Shown here: positions 1 to 9,290 of the stretch, piece after piece
How the letters are laid out: every line of letters begins with the position of its first letter
How positions within the stretch are numbered: the stretch's first letter is position 1
Virus record (IMG/VR): IMGVR_UViG_3300042866_001856
Span: 1-41,440 of that record
Length of the DNA: 41,440 nt
DNA from: a virus
Reading direction: 5' to 3' (one strand)
The notes under the pieces: generated by a model
Told to the model about the DNA's origin: nothing
Database searches by the model: none
What the model saw: only the letters and a program-made list of their open reading frames with translations
Program-made: the position numbers and the translations under genes

Positions 1-72
1 GGGATGACCGGACGAGTTTTGAAGTGTGTTAGTGCGTTAGGGGTGATTTCCACGGGGTAGGGGGCGGTTTGG

Positions 73-381
73 TTGGAGATCAAGACAGCGAAGGATTTAG
101 GCTTGGTCAATCGAGCGATCAAAGAGCGGTGGAACGTCGACCGCGAAGCGGTTAAGGCGGCTCTAATGGTTTGCTTGCAAGATCCGGACCTAGCTCCCAA
201 GGCGGCGAAGATCCTACTGGATGCCGATGCACTCGACGAAAAGCGAGACGCGGCAGACGAAAGGAGGCTACTGAAAGAAAATGAACAACGTCTACGACTG
301 CTTGAACTCGCTAAGTCTATCCCAGTTGCAGAGCTTACTAAGCTCGCATCCGATCACGGCGTCATCAGCCGACCCGATTAA
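73..381 (+). CDS. Putative small terminase subunit (102 aa)
   Basis: This protein would bind viral DNA and help the large subunit start packaging. It is a short, charged, helical protein with a helix-turn-helix-like N-terminal half (residues 5-45, AKDLGLVNRAIKERW) and a Lys/Glu/Arg-rich C-terminal helix of the kind that oligomerises in small terminases. The start is a TTG at 73 behind a G-rich, Shine-Dalgarno-like stretch (AGGGGG); I see no upstream ATG in frame. It lies directly before TerL, separated by 13 bp. The function rests mainly on position, size and composition; no signature motif settles it. Confidence 0.65.
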   Translation: MEIKTAKDLGLVNRAIKERWNVDREAVKAALMVCLQDPDLAPKAAKILLDADALDEKRDAADERRLLKENEQRLRLLELAKSIPVAELTKLASDHGVISRPD

Positions 382-394
382 GGGCGATGAGCGG

Positions 395-2473
395 ATGAAG
401 CAGCGGGAGCTTATGGCTTCCAAGCGGGCGGCAGAGCGGGACTTGAAAATCCCTGCCCCTAAAAATGCAAAGCACAGGGAAAGGGCTTTGTTGGACGCCG
501 AGTTTTTCCTAGGCCACTACTTTGGAAACGTGTTCTACGAGCCGTTGACTAGCGACCGTCTGGACATGCTCGAATCCATCGAGAATGCAGCGTTGTACGG
601 CGGCGATCAAGCTATTGCTGGTCCTCGGGGCGAAGGTAAAACGCGAATAGTTCTTTATCAAAGCATCAGGCTTTTGCTCAAGGGGATAAGTCGATTCCCT
701 ATCGTAATCGGAAAGTCTCAAACTAAGGCGGAAAAAGACCTAAAAACCATTCGGGAAAAGTTCCAGCAAAACAAGCAGTTTCTTGATGATTTTCCAGAAA
801 TTGGCTACCCGTTCAAGGCACTTGGGGGATGGGCCAGCCGTGCCAACATGCAGACCGTTGCAGGCGAATACACTCAAATAGAAATGGCAAAGGATCACTT
901 GATATTCCCGACGATCCGACCGGACCAGCTTGACTGGAGCAAGGATTTTGAACTGGTAAGCAAAGGGCAGATTTTTGCTTGCATGGGGATCGATGGACCG
1001 ATTCGAGGGACCACCTACCGGGATGAAAGGCCGACGCTAGCAATCATTGACGACGTTGAGGATAAGCAAGCGGCTAGGTCCGAAACCTTGATAGCGCAGA
1101 TTGAGGCCATTATCGAAGAGGATATTGGAGGGCTAGGCTCTAGCTCCGAACCGATCGCGCGGGTGTTTCTTTGCACGATCCAAAACCGAAAATGCAATGC
1201 CTACAAGTACACTGACGTTAAGCAGAAACCCAGCTGGCGCGGCCGTCGCTATCGCAAGATGATAAAGCCCCCGGACCGTATGGATTTGGTGGAGCGGTTC
1301 ATCGAGTTATGGCAAGATCGCAAAGCCGACGACCCGGACGCTAGAGAAGCATTCCGTTTTTGGCGTGACAATCGAGCCGAGATTGAAGCCGGTTGCATTG
1401 TCAGCAATAAATACAGCTACAGCAAAAAGCCACACAGCGACGGCGAACCGATGGAGGTTTCGGCGATTCATAGTTACTACATTCGCGTCGCTAGGTATGG
1501 TGCTAAAGCGGTGGCTACTGAAATCGACAACGACCCCCCGGAGGATGCGGGGCCAGTCGGCCAGGGTTTGACCCCTGAGATAGTGGCGTCAAGGATTAGC
1601 GGGCTAGATCGGTATCGCGTTCCAGCTAGCACTGTAGCCCTGACAGCGGCGATCGACCTAGGCAAGTATCGTTGCCATTGGGTAGTAGCAGCATGGCAGC
1701 AAGGCGGTACGGGCTTTATCGTTGACTACGGCGAAGAGGCAGTATTCGGGACCGATAAAAGCATGGATACCGAAGCTACCGAAGCGGTTCTTTATCAGTG
1801 CTTGCTAGACTTTCGGACTAGCCTACTCGAAAAGCAATTCCTAGATCCGTCCGGGGCGCGTAAGCCGGTTGATTTTTGCCTAGTCGATTCCGGCAACTTC
1901 ACTCAGGCGGCGTACCAGTTCTGCAAAGGCATGGGCGGGATTTTCCATCCATCGAAAGGCTATAGCCCATATCGGCATCGCGACAAGAACGAAGAGAATA
2001 CGATTGTTGGCTACAACCTGCACGCAAAGAAACTACCGGCGCATAATGTTTGGCTCTATGAGCTTGATACGGACTACTGGAAGCAATTCGTTCACGAAGG
2101 TTTTTTGACGCCGACATTTAACGACAACAACGAATTTAGGCGAAAATCTCTCTCGATTTTTAATCCTGAGGGAAGCCGAAAGCACGTCTATTACGGCAAG
2201 CATATCACAGCGGAAGATTTAGTAACCGATGGCGGCAAAACCTACTGGAAGCCTTCCGGTCTAGACAATCACTGGCTCGATGCAACTTACATGGCAGCGG
2301 CAGGGTCCGAGGCTTGCGGCGTCAAACTAATCGCCCCAAGCGAAATCGAGGTTGCTCCAAAGCATATCGGCGATGAGCCGAAACAAGCCAAGCCTGTTCA
2401 GCAAGCCTACAGGCATGGGCAGCAACGATTCAGACAGCGGCAAGGTGGATGGATTCCCAAACGGAGAGGATGA
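395..2473 (+). CDS. terL: Terminase large subunit (692 aa)
   Basis: This is the ATP-driven packaging motor and nuclease that cuts and loads phage DNA through the portal. Walker A is GPRGEGKT (residues 76-83) and Walker B is LAIIDD (215-220). The C-terminal RNase H-like nuclease shows acidic residues in AAIDLG (D421), LVDSGN (D498) and NHWLDATY (D629). The length suits a GpA-like terminase. An in-frame ATG exists at 281, inside the previous gene, but the ATG at 395 has a good AAGGGCG ribosome site 8 nt upstream and avoids a 100-bp overlap, so I chose it. It belongs to the head operon with the portal that follows. Confidence 0.95.
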   Translation: MKQRELMASKRAAERDLKIPAPKNAKHRERALLDAEFFLGHYFGNVFYEPLTSDRLDMLESIENAALYGGDQAIAGPRGEGKTRIVLYQSIRLLLKGISRFPIVIGKSQTKAEKDLKTIREKFQQNKQFLDDFPEIGYPFKALGGWASRANMQTVAGEYTQIEMAKDHLIFPTIRPDQLDWSKDFELVSKGQIFACMGIDGPIRGTTYRDERPTLAIIDDVEDKQAARSETLIAQIEAIIEEDIGGLGSSSEPIARVFLCTIQNRKCNAYKYTDVKQKPSWRGRRYRKMIKPPDRMDLVERFIELWQDRKADDPDAREAFRFWRDNRAEIEAGCIVSNKYSYSKKPHSDGEPMEVSAIHSYYIRVARYGAKAVATEIDNDPPEDAGPVGQGLTPEIVASRISGLDRYRVPASTVALTAAIDLGKYRCHWVVAAWQQGGTGFIVDYGEEAVFGTDKSMDTEATEAVLYQCLLDFRTSLLEKQFLDPSGARKPVDFCLVDSGNFTQAAYQFCKGMGGIFHPSKGYSPYRHRDKNEENTIVGYNLHAKKLPAHNVWLYELDTDYWKQFVHEGFLTPTFNDNNEFRRKSLSIFNPEGSRKHVYYGKHITAEDLVTDGGKTYWKPSGLDNHWLDATYMAAAGSEACGVKLIAPSEIEVAPKHIGDEPKQAKPVQQAYRHGQQRFRQRQGGWIPKRRG

Positions 2474-2474
2474 T

Positions 2475-2864
2475 ATGAGCAAGAGGCCAAAGCAACAAAC
2501 AAGCAAGCGGGAATGGGTAGATCCTCGGGTTGACATCCAGCCAATTCAACCGCAAGAGCCAGCGCAAACGCACCAGGAATTTAGCCAGGGTATCGTCAGC
2601 AAGATGGCCGAGTCGCTAGGGATTCCCTCCGACCTTCCAGACTACGAAAGCCCCAACTACTCATCCGCAAGAATCCACATGCAAGCGATGAAGGACGCTA
2701 GCGAAACCCCTATCCCCCGCGAAGATGAAGCAAGACCCTGCACCCTATGCGAATCGCGCCGACCGATCGGCAAGAGCTACTCGAGGGTCTATTGCACCAA
2801 GGCCAAGGTTCGCTATTGCCGATGCTCCTATTGCGGGCATACTTGGGCGCAAGAGCGTAAATAA
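2475..2864 (+). CDS. Zinc-ribbon protein of the packaging module (129 aa)
   Basis: I do not recognise a named family. The first 75 residues are polar, proline- and glutamine-rich and probably disordered. The last third carries cysteine pairs: CTLC, then CRCSYC near the C-terminus, ending CGHTW, which is typical of a zinc ribbon that could bind DNA or a partner protein. The start at 2475 lies 1 nt after the TerL stop with AGAGGA just upstream. The location between terminase and the head-tail joiner suggests a packaging or head-assembly accessory role, or a late transcription regulator; the sequence does not decide. Confidence 0.7.
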   Translation: MSKRPKQQTSKREWVDPRVDIQPIQPQEPAQTHQEFSQGIVSKMAESLGIPSDLPDYESPNYSSARIHMQAMKDASETPIPREDEARPCTLCESRRPIGKSYSRVYCTKAKVRYCRCSYCGHTWAQERK

Positions 2865-2875
2865 TTTGTAGCAGT

Positions 2876-2893
2876 GTACTAATGGAATAGTAC
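2876..2893. repeat. Small inverted repeat between genes
   Basis: GTACTA, a 6-nt spacer, then TAGTAC form a perfect inverted repeat in the 71-bp gap before the gpW-like gene. The stem is AT-rich with no U-tract, so it is a poor terminator. A protein-binding site or chance are both possible. Confidence 0.3.
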
Positions 2894-2935
2894 AGGCATC
2901 TACCAAAGGCCAGCAAGCCATGCAACGATTGACGC

Positions 2936-3151
2936 ATGGCATCAGCGGCATCTATGTTGGCACTAATCGACGCAGCTATTGAGGCCCTTCTAACCGGAGG
3001 GGCGTCTCAGTATTCCATTGGCTCTCGGACCGTCACTAAGCTCGACCTAGCGGCGTTGATGGCCGAGCGAAACAAGCTACTCCATCAAGTCCAGCGTGAA
3101 AGCGGATCGGGCGGCATCTCCCTTGGGCGAATCGTGGGGGGCCGTCGATGA
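2936..3151 (+). CDS. gpW-like head-tail joining protein (71 aa)
   Basis: The protein likely sits under the portal and helps close the filled head, as lambda gpW does. Size matches gpW (about 68 aa). The central stretch with YSIGSRTVTKLDLAAL followed by a charged helix resembles the gpW/gp6-like family found beside lambda-type portals. An alternative start is the ATG at 2954; neither has a strong ribosome site. It overlaps the portal start by 4 nt (ATGA), consistent with coupled translation. Confidence 0.72.
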   Translation: MASAASMLALIDAAIEALLTGGASQYSIGSRTVTKLDLAALMAERNKLLHQVQRESGSGGISLGRIVGGRR

Positions 3152-4929
3152 TCGAGCGATTTATCGATTCGGTAGTCTCGGCAGTTAGCCCCATCGCAGG
3201 ATTGCGACGGCAGCAAGCACGCAGGGCCCTTGCCAGATCCTACCAAGGTGCCGAACCATCGCGGGTATCGAGCAACAGACACCCCAAGAATCTACCAGCC
3301 GACCAAGAGCTAATGGGGCCATTCGGGGCCGACCGACTCAGGGCAGAGGCTAGGCGATTGGTTCGAGATAATTCCTACGCATGGGGAGTTGTAGACACTA
3401 TCGTCTCTTCCGTTGTCGGCGCGGGAATTCAAGCCCAATCGACCTTCGAGACTCCCGAAGGGGACGACATCGAGGACATCAACGACCTGCGCGATAAGGC
3501 TTGGTCCGAGTGGTCCGAAGTCGCGGATATCAACGGGCGTTTGACCCTCGAAGAAATCCAGATTATCGCCCTTCGCGAAATGGTCGAAGCGGGCGAGGTG
3601 CTTATCCGCATTGTCAATCTACCCTCGACCGAATACCGGGGAATCAGCCGACCGATTCCGATGGCTCTTGAGATCATCGAAGCCGACAGGCTAGCGACCG
3701 ATCGAGACACGTACACGATGGGAGTCGATCGCGGCGATGGTACGCGGGTGATTCGCGGCATTAAGGTTGACGAATACGGCAAGCCTATATCGTACATGAT
3801 CTACGAGGACCATCCGCTACAGCCTTACGCGGTAAGCCGAACGCCAAAGGAAATTCCGGCCCGGGAAATCATCCACCTGTTCCGCCAGGATCGAGTCGGC
3901 CAGACGCGGGGCGTTACTTGGTTTGCTCCAGCGTTGGCATCGATTCGCGACCTTGGAACGTACTTGGACAACGAGTTGCAGGCCTCGGCTATCGCATCCT
4001 GCTTCACGGCGGCAATTAAAACCGAAACGCCATTGGGCAGTCTGTCTGATCCGGACACCGGCAGCGGCATCGATAAGGCAGGCAATCGAGAGCGATACAT
4101 CGAGCCGGGCCTAATTTTCGACCTTAACCCAGGCGAGTCGGTTGACATTATCAACCCGACCCGACCGAACACGAGCGCGGGCGAATGGACCAAGGTTATT
4201 CTTCGCGGTATCGCGGTAGGGACCGGGCTATCCTACGAGGTTGTAGCCCGCGACTATTCGCAGACCAGCTACAGTTCGAGCCGAACCAGCCAACTCGAAG
4301 ACCGTCGGCGGTTTCGCATTATCCAGAAATACATCATTCGGCACTTGCTCCAGCCTGTTTGGGATCGCTTTTGTGATGCAGCAAGCCGAACCAACCTCGA
4401 CGGATTCCCAGGGCCTAGCGACCTATTGAGCGACCGCAGGCGGTTTACCCCCGTTGAATGGCAGACTCCTAAATGGGAATGGGTCGATCCGGGCGTTGAG
4501 CAAGCGACAAGCGAATCGGGCATCAATTCGTTTACCGCGACTTACGCGGATGTCCTTGGGGCTCAGGGCCAAAACTATCGCAAGGTCTTCTACCAGCGGG
4601 CCAAAGAAAACGAACTCCTTCAAAAGCTTGGTTTGCAGACCCCGGAACAGCAACAACTAGCAATTTCGGCGGCTCAGACCCAAGGGGCGGCAGAGACCCA
4701 ACCAGCGACCGGCAGCGGCGAAATGATGGGGCTCTCAACGCTTCAATTCAACCGAAACCGCAAAGCCATCGACAAGACCCTCAACGAGCTAGCTAGCGGG
4801 GCGATTAGCGAAGCGGCGGCAAAGGTGTTCCTATCGTCGGTCGGCATGAGCGAAGCGAGCGTACAGGCCCTAATTGACGACGCAAAAGACGGATCAGTGG
4901 ACGCGCTACCGGCTGAGGTGCAAGCATGA
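3148..4929 (+). CDS. Portal protein, lambda GpB family (593 aa)
   Basis: It forms the ring at the special capsid vertex through which DNA enters and leaves. The N-terminal part contains the typical lambda-portal run (RAEARRLVRDNSYAWGVVD, about residues 65-85) followed by the VSSVVGAGI segment. The middle shows the family's conserved GTGLSYEVVARDYS motif, and the C-terminal quarter is low-complexity and Gln/Ala-rich. Length fits the family. The start overlaps the stop of the gpW-like gene and the end overlaps the capsid gene start (ATGA), so translation is probably coupled. Confidence 0.95.
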   Translation: MIERFIDSVVSAVSPIAGLRRQQARRALARSYQGAEPSRVSSNRHPKNLPADQELMGPFGADRLRAEARRLVRDNSYAWGVVDTIVSSVVGAGIQAQSTFETPEGDDIEDINDLRDKAWSEWSEVADINGRLTLEEIQIIALREMVEAGEVLIRIVNLPSTEYRGISRPIPMALEIIEADRLATDRDTYTMGVDRGDGTRVIRGIKVDEYGKPISYMIYEDHPLQPYAVSRTPKEIPAREIIHLFRQDRVGQTRGVTWFAPALASIRDLGTYLDNELQASAIASCFTAAIKTETPLGSLSDPDTGSGIDKAGNRERYIEPGLIFDLNPGESVDIINPTRPNTSAGEWTKVILRGIAVGTGLSYEVVARDYSQTSYSSSRTSQLEDRRRFRIIQKYIIRHLLQPVWDRFCDAASRTNLDGFPGPSDLLSDRRRFTPVEWQTPKWEWVDPGVEQATSESGINSFTATYADVLGAQGQNYRKVFYQRAKENELLQKLGLQTPEQQQLAISAAQTQGAAETQPATGSGEMMGLSTLQFNRNRKAIDKTLNELASGAISEAAAKVFLSSVGMSEASVQALIDDAKDGSVDALPAEVQA

Positions 4930-7118
4930 ACAAGCAAGACCTAATCAAGCGACGCAAAGAACTCGACGCAAGACGCCAAACCAAGCCCATCGAGGGCGGC
5001 TCAATCGTTCGCCAATTCGGGACTGTGAAGGATGGCCGAGCGGTGATTGCAACCGAAACGCCGATTGACATCTACGATCAGGATCGCGGGTGGATCAAGC
5101 AAGTATTGCTCATGGATGGCGTCCGGTTTCGCAACGATAAAAAGCAATTGCCTATTGTCGACAGCCACAACGACAAGACAGTACGCAACGTCTTTGGCTC
5201 GATTCGCAATATCGTAATCGAGGGCGATGAGCTTCTAGGCTCTCCTGATTTCGCAAGCGATCCAGACTCGCAGACTGTCGCAACCAGATACACCGAAGGA
5301 CACCTAAATGACTTCTCGATTGATGCCCAGATTCTTGAGCGTCAATTCGTTCGAGAGGGCCAAACGTACACCACCCGACAAGGCAAGGTGATTGAGGGTC
5401 CAGCGGAAATTGTTACCGCATGGGAACCGCATAACGCTTCGATCTGTGCAACGGGCGCGGATCCGAATTCTACTGTTCGCAGGTCTTATGACCAGGAAAG
5501 GGTTGAACGTATGGACGAGTCGCTTTTGGCAACTCTCAAGGGGCTCGGGTTGCCAGAAGGCATGACCGATCCAATGCAGATCATTGTTTACCTCGCAGGC
5601 AAGGCGGCAGGCCAGGCCGGTTCTGACGCGGCTCCGATGGGCCAAGTCGAATCGATGGCAGGCATGGAAAAAGAACCCGAAGAGACCATGCGGGCTGAGC
5701 ATGTCGAGCCAGCCGAAGACACCGAAAAGAAAGTCGAAGCCGAAGTTGCAAGACAACTAAAGGCCGACGCCGACCGACGCAAAACTATCGTTGCCCATTG
5801 CATGGTTGCAAAGCTTGAGCGTAGCTTTGCAGACTCTTTGGTTGACGATCCAAATGTGACCGTTCAGGACGCTACAGAAAGGATTATCCGAAAGATGGCT
5901 TCTCAACCACTAGGCGGGGCCGTCGAGGGCTCCAGTTTTAGCGTTACCGAAAGCGAGCATGATAAGTTCATGGCTCAGGCTTCGGCGGGTCTTGTGCAGC
6001 GATGCTGGCAAGGCCAGATCAAAAAGCAAAAGGCCCCGGACGTTCAAGGCGCGGAACACTTCCGCAACCTTGGGCTCTATCGGCTTGCTGAGGCTTGCGT
6101 CCGGCGAATGGGCGTCAATCCAGAGCACCACAACAAAGGCGATATCGTTCGCATTGCGATGGGCCACCCGGGGATTGTTGGCCGACTGAATATCCGTCGA
6201 TCAAACGACGTTTACCACACCAGCGGATCGTTCTCCAGCCTGCTTTTGGATGCGGCCAGCAAGACCCTGACGGCGTCTTACGTCGAGGCCCCATACACTT
6301 GGGACCAATGGGTGCGACAAGCTCAGTCGGTTGACGACTTCAAGAACATCAACCGAATCAGCCTTGGCGAATCGCCAAACCTTGAAGTAGTTCCCGAAGG
6401 CAAGGACTACCCAGAGGGCAAGGTTGTCGACCAACGCAAGAGCTACAAAGTTGAGAAGTACGGAAAGGAATTTACCGTCACCTGGGAAACGGTTATCAAC
6501 GATGACCTCGACGCCTTGTCCCGCATCCCGGCGATGCATGGCTCGGCGGCTCGTAGGACGCAAGAAAAGGCGATCTATGACGTGTTCCTGTCGAACCCGA
6601 CCATGCCCGATGGCGTGGCTCTTTTCTCGGCATCGCACGCATCCGGAACTAACCTTTCGGGCGGTGCGGCGGCTCCAGGCAAGACGACCTTGGACAAAGC
6701 TTTCGAGGTGATGGGCAAGCAAAAGGGACTCAACAGCGATGTCTTCCTTGGGCTTACCCCGTCTATTCTCTTGGTGCCTTTGGCCTACGCCGGAACAGCC
6801 TTGGAGCTTGTCAATTCGACGGCATCGGTCGAGAGCGAGAAAAATAGCGGAGTCTCGAACCTTTACGGTCGTGGCGGTGCTCGGCAGTTGCGAGTTGTTG
6901 CAAGTCCATACCTGGATGCCAATAGCTCGACCAACTGGTACGCAGTGGCCGACAACAGCCTGATTGACACAGTTGAAATCAGCTTCCTGAGCGGCGAAGA
7001 ATCGCCAGTCTTGGAGTCTGATTACAACATCCGAAACGATTCGTACATCTACACGGTGCGTCAATCGTTCGCAGCAGCGGTAATCGAACATCGCGGCATC
7101 TTCGCTAATCGTGCGTAG
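4926..7118 (+). CDS. Prohead protease / major capsid protein fusion (730 aa)
   Basis: One polypeptide appears to carry a capsid maturation protease, a scaffold-like linker and the shell protein. The protease is at the N-terminus: His81 in LPIVDSHND and Ser131 in GHLNDFSIDA fit the HK97-type (S78) catalytic pair. Residues about 190-300 are rich in Glu, Gln, Ala and Met, as in scaffolding segments. From about residue 400 to the end it looks like a gpT/HK97-fold major capsid protein, including the conserved run around YDVFLSNPTMPDGVALFS. Fusions of this type are known in other phages. The mature shell would require self-cleavage; no cleavage site can be assigned by eye. Confidence 0.92.
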   Translation: MNKQDLIKRRKELDARRQTKPIEGGSIVRQFGTVKDGRAVIATETPIDIYDQDRGWIKQVLLMDGVRFRNDKKQLPIVDSHNDKTVRNVFGSIRNIVIEGDELLGSPDFASDPDSQTVATRYTEGHLNDFSIDAQILERQFVREGQTYTTRQGKVIEGPAEIVTAWEPHNASICATGADPNSTVRRSYDQERVERMDESLLATLKGLGLPEGMTDPMQIIVYLAGKAAGQAGSDAAPMGQVESMAGMEKEPEETMRAEHVEPAEDTEKKVEAEVARQLKADADRRKTIVAHCMVAKLERSFADSLVDDPNVTVQDATERIIRKMASQPLGGAVEGSSFSVTESEHDKFMAQASAGLVQRCWQGQIKKQKAPDVQGAEHFRNLGLYRLAEACVRRMGVNPEHHNKGDIVRIAMGHPGIVGRLNIRRSNDVYHTSGSFSSLLLDAASKTLTASYVEAPYTWDQWVRQAQSVDDFKNINRISLGESPNLEVVPEGKDYPEGKVVDQRKSYKVEKYGKEFTVTWETVINDDLDALSRIPAMHGSAARRTQEKAIYDVFLSNPTMPDGVALFSASHASGTNLSGGAAAPGKTTLDKAFEVMGKQKGLNSDVFLGLTPSILLVPLAYAGTALELVNSTASVESEKNSGVSNLYGRGGARQLRVVASPYLDANSSTNWYAVADNSLIDTVEISFLSGEESPVLESDYNIRNDSYIYTVRQSFAAAVIEHRGIFANRA

Positions 7119-7133
7119 TGTCGATTGAAATCT

Positions 7134-7163
7134 AGCCCCTGGGCGATTGCTTGGGGGCTTTTT
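7134..7163 (+). terminator. Intrinsic terminator after the capsid gene
   Basis: AGCCCC (7134-7139) pairs with GGGGCT (7154-7159), and the strand runs into TTTTT (7159-7163). It lies 16 nt after the capsid stop, so it may partly terminate or set the high capsid mRNA level relative to downstream genes. Confidence 0.65.
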
Positions 7164-7202
7164 GGGACGGCAACAAAATTCACAAAACAGGAACATAAGA
7201 AC

Positions 7203-7871
7203 ATGGGCGACATGCGCGACTTTCAGATTTTTTACGATGACTTCAACGGGGCGGTAGCAACCTTCCCAACTTCGGCAGACCCGGCTACGGCTTGGCTTGT
7301 TGATGATACATCATCCTCCGGCGCTCCGACCTATTCCAAAGGGACTAGCGAAGCGACCCTAACGCTTGCATCCACAAGCGAAGTCGAAAATGTTTGCTTG
7401 CACTTCAATGATGCACTGGACTTCGACATCGACTTGATTCAACGTCTTGAGATGCGGGTGAAGATCGGGGCAGCTACCTTCACAAGCGGTTCAATCCTTT
7501 GCTTCGGTCTTGGCTCGGCTCGAAACGACACCGCTAACGACGTAGCGGCCAATGCTTGGTTTCGCATGGAGGGCGCAAGCAGCACAACGCTTGTTTACCT
7601 GGAAACCGACGACGGGGTGCGCGACAACGACGACATCTCCAGCGGCGTAACCCTTGGGACCACGTACAAGGAATTTGTGATTGACTTCACGGGCGGCAAA
7701 AGCGATGTCAAGTTCTACATCGACGGCCAGCGAGTCGGCGCGACAACCACCTTCGATATGAGTGGCTACTCCTCGGGATTGCAACCGCTTGTTCAGTTGC
7801 AAAAATCGTCCAGTGCCAACGTCGATTCGGTTGTTGTCGACTACTTCAAGGTAACTTGCAAGCGAGCCTAA
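7203..7871 (+). CDS. Putative capsid decoration or minor head protein (222 aa)
   Basis: This is a beta-rich protein placed where lambda-like phages encode head decoration proteins. The pattern of alternating strands, with the segment YKEFVIDFTGGKSDVKFYID and the late VDSVVVDYFKV strand, suggests a concanavalin-like jelly roll (LamG-type), a fold also used by head fibres. I chose the ATG at 7203, preceded by AGGAACATAAG, rather than the in-frame start at 7125, because the latter would run through the terminator hairpin. Few Cys or Trp residues, Asp/Ser/Thr-rich, no membrane segment. The function is inferred from position and fold impression. Confidence 0.55.
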   Translation: MGDMRDFQIFYDDFNGAVATFPTSADPATAWLVDDTSSSGAPTYSKGTSEATLTLASTSEVENVCLHFNDALDFDIDLIQRLEMRVKIGAATFTSGSILCFGLGSARNDTANDVAANAWFRMEGASSTTLVYLETDDGVRDNDDISSGVTLGTTYKEFVIDFTGGKSDVKFYIDGQRVGATTTFDMSGYSSGLQPLVQLQKSSSANVDSVVVDYFKVTCKRA

Positions 7872-7874
7872 TCG

Positions 7875-8222
7875 ATGAGCTTGCGCGATACCATCATCGA
7901 GGATGCCAAGAACGTCTTCGCCAACCCGCAAGACTTCGCCGAATCGATCGTTTACTACAAAAGAAACGGTCGGTCGAGGAAAATAAACGCGGTAGTTGTG
8001 CGAGACGATTCCTTGCAGCTTCCAGAGGCGTCAGACCTAGTAACCCCACGGTTTATGGTTTACGTCTCGAATGATGGATCAGAAGGCATCGAGAGCAAAG
8101 AGCTAGACCTCGGCGGGGATCAAATTGGACTATCCCCCCGAGTTGGCGAGCCGGTTGAGCGGCGGTCTATTGTTCGACTTGTTGAGCATGACGAAGGGAT
8201 GTTAGTTTTAGAGTGTCGCTAG
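7875..8222 (+). CDS. Head-tail joining protein, gpFII-like position (115 aa)
   Basis: A small protein whose size and position match lambda FII-type joiners that connect the closed head to the tail. The fold looks mostly beta, with LTPRFMVYVS-like and SIVRLVEH strands, and a short N-terminal helix (SLRDTIIEDAKNVFANP) as in joiners of this kind. It starts 3 nt after the preceding stop and overlaps the next gene by 10 nt. The family call is by position and length, not a diagnostic motif. Confidence 0.6.
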   Translation: MSLRDTIIEDAKNVFANPQDFAESIVYYKRNGRSRKINAVVVRDDSLQLPEASDLVTPRFMVYVSNDGSEGIESKELDLGGDQIGLSPRVGEPVERRSIVRLVEHDEGMLVLECR

Positions 8223-8701
8223 CAATCATCGAACTCATCGCGGTTGAATTGGAATCCAGGCTATCGGCTATGGTGGGCGATTCGACTACGTACCCAACCG
8301 ATGTCCAGGAAGTAAAGCGACCTACTCGATTCGCAAACTACACGCCGATCGATCGCCAGATCATCGTTACCCAGGGAGCTCAAAACGAAGTCCCTGAGTT
8401 ATCTTGTCCGGGCAATCCTCCGGCGGTTGCGTTGGCTCAACAGTTCAATATCCGCCTGGTTTTGATGCCCTCAGAGCGAAGCCAAGACGCAATCGACACG
8501 CTACTAAATCAATTTGGGTCAGATGTTCGCAAGTGCATCTGTACCCCGGCTAGCTCCTGGCACACGTTCGACGGAAACGCTTTGTTTGCTACCTTCGGGA
8601 CCAAGATCAACTTTACGTCCGATGGCGGTATCGACGGGGCGAACATGCAGTTGATCGTAACCTATCGAGTCGATGAAGACGATCCGACAGTGAGGCGATG
8701 A
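8213..8701 (+). CDS. Putative tail terminator protein (162 aa)
   Basis: It probably caps the finished tail tube and joins it to the head, like lambda gpU. It has an N-terminal helix with IIELIAVELESRL, a middle portion predicting alternating strands and helices (FNIRLVLMPSE), and a C-terminal strand LIVTYRVDEDDP, a common ending in tail terminator and completion proteins. Start is GTG at 8213 inside the end of the previous gene. It sits between the joiner and the gpZ-like protein, as expected in this module. Moderate confidence. Confidence 0.55.
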   Translation: MSLAIIELIAVELESRLSAMVGDSTTYPTDVQEVKRPTRFANYTPIDRQIIVTQGAQNEVPELSCPGNPPAVALAQQFNIRLVLMPSERSQDAIDTLLNQFGSDVRKCICTPASSWHTFDGNALFATFGTKINFTSDGGIDGANMQLIVTYRVDEDDPTVRR

Positions 8702-8705
8702 CGCA

Positions 8706-9290
8706 ATGATAATCGACATCCAGGCACACGAAGAAAAAGCGAAGCTCGCTGCCGAGCGGGTAATCAACTACGCCGATGGGCTAGAGAAGGCTTTTAGTAA
8801 TCGCATTGACGAAGCGACAAGGGACGTAAGGCGGCGAACTCAGCGAGAAATCGTTACAGCGATGGCCGTTGAAAGGGTCGAGGAGCTTAGGTCTTTTTGC
8901 GTTGACGAAAAGATAATCGACAACGTACTAGCCAAGGAATCGATACTGAAAATCGACGACACGTTTACCGTACCGCTTAGGGCATTCAAAGCACGGCAAA
9001 CGGTCGAAGGGGTCGAGATTGAATTCGTTCGAGGTACCCCGGCGATGGTCTTCGATGGGGCTTTCGGGCCGAAGATTCCTAAGCTCGGCAAAAACATTTA
9101 CAAGCGGCTCGGACGGGCTCGATTCCCAATCCAGAAACTCAGAGACTTGCAAGCAACCAAGATCGAGGGCGTCAAGGATGCCTTCGATCGCGGCGCGGCT
9201 CAGGCTAAATCGATAATGACCCGCAAGCTCAAAGAAGCCAAACAGGACGCAAACGACATACTCGGGAGAGACAAATATGCTACTACGTAA
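8706..9290 (+). CDS. gpZ-like minor tail protein (194 aa)
   Basis: Lambda gpZ helps complete tail-to-head joining and DNA positioning; its length is close to this protein. The motif-like run RGTPAMVFDGAFGPKIPK followed by a helix-rich C-terminus (residues 150-190) resembles the gpZ/minor-tail-Z family. The N-terminus is a long charged helix. The gene precedes the tail tube gene and overlaps it by 14 nt. Confidence 0.65.
   Translation: MIIDIQAHEEKAKLAAERVINYADGLEKAFSNRIDEATRDVRRRTQREIVTAMAVERVEELRSFCVDEKIIDNVLAKESILKIDDTFTVPLRAFKARQTVEGVEIEFVRGTPAMVFDGAFGPKIPKLGKNIYKRLGRARFPIQKLRDLQATKIEGVKDAFDRGAAQAKSIMTRKLKEAKQDANDILGRDKYATT

Noticed and set aside
6201-7196. 331-codon open frame on the minus strand opposite the capsid gene
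   Set aside because: It is a shadow of the strongly supported capsid frame; the product has no domain sense and no ribosome site.
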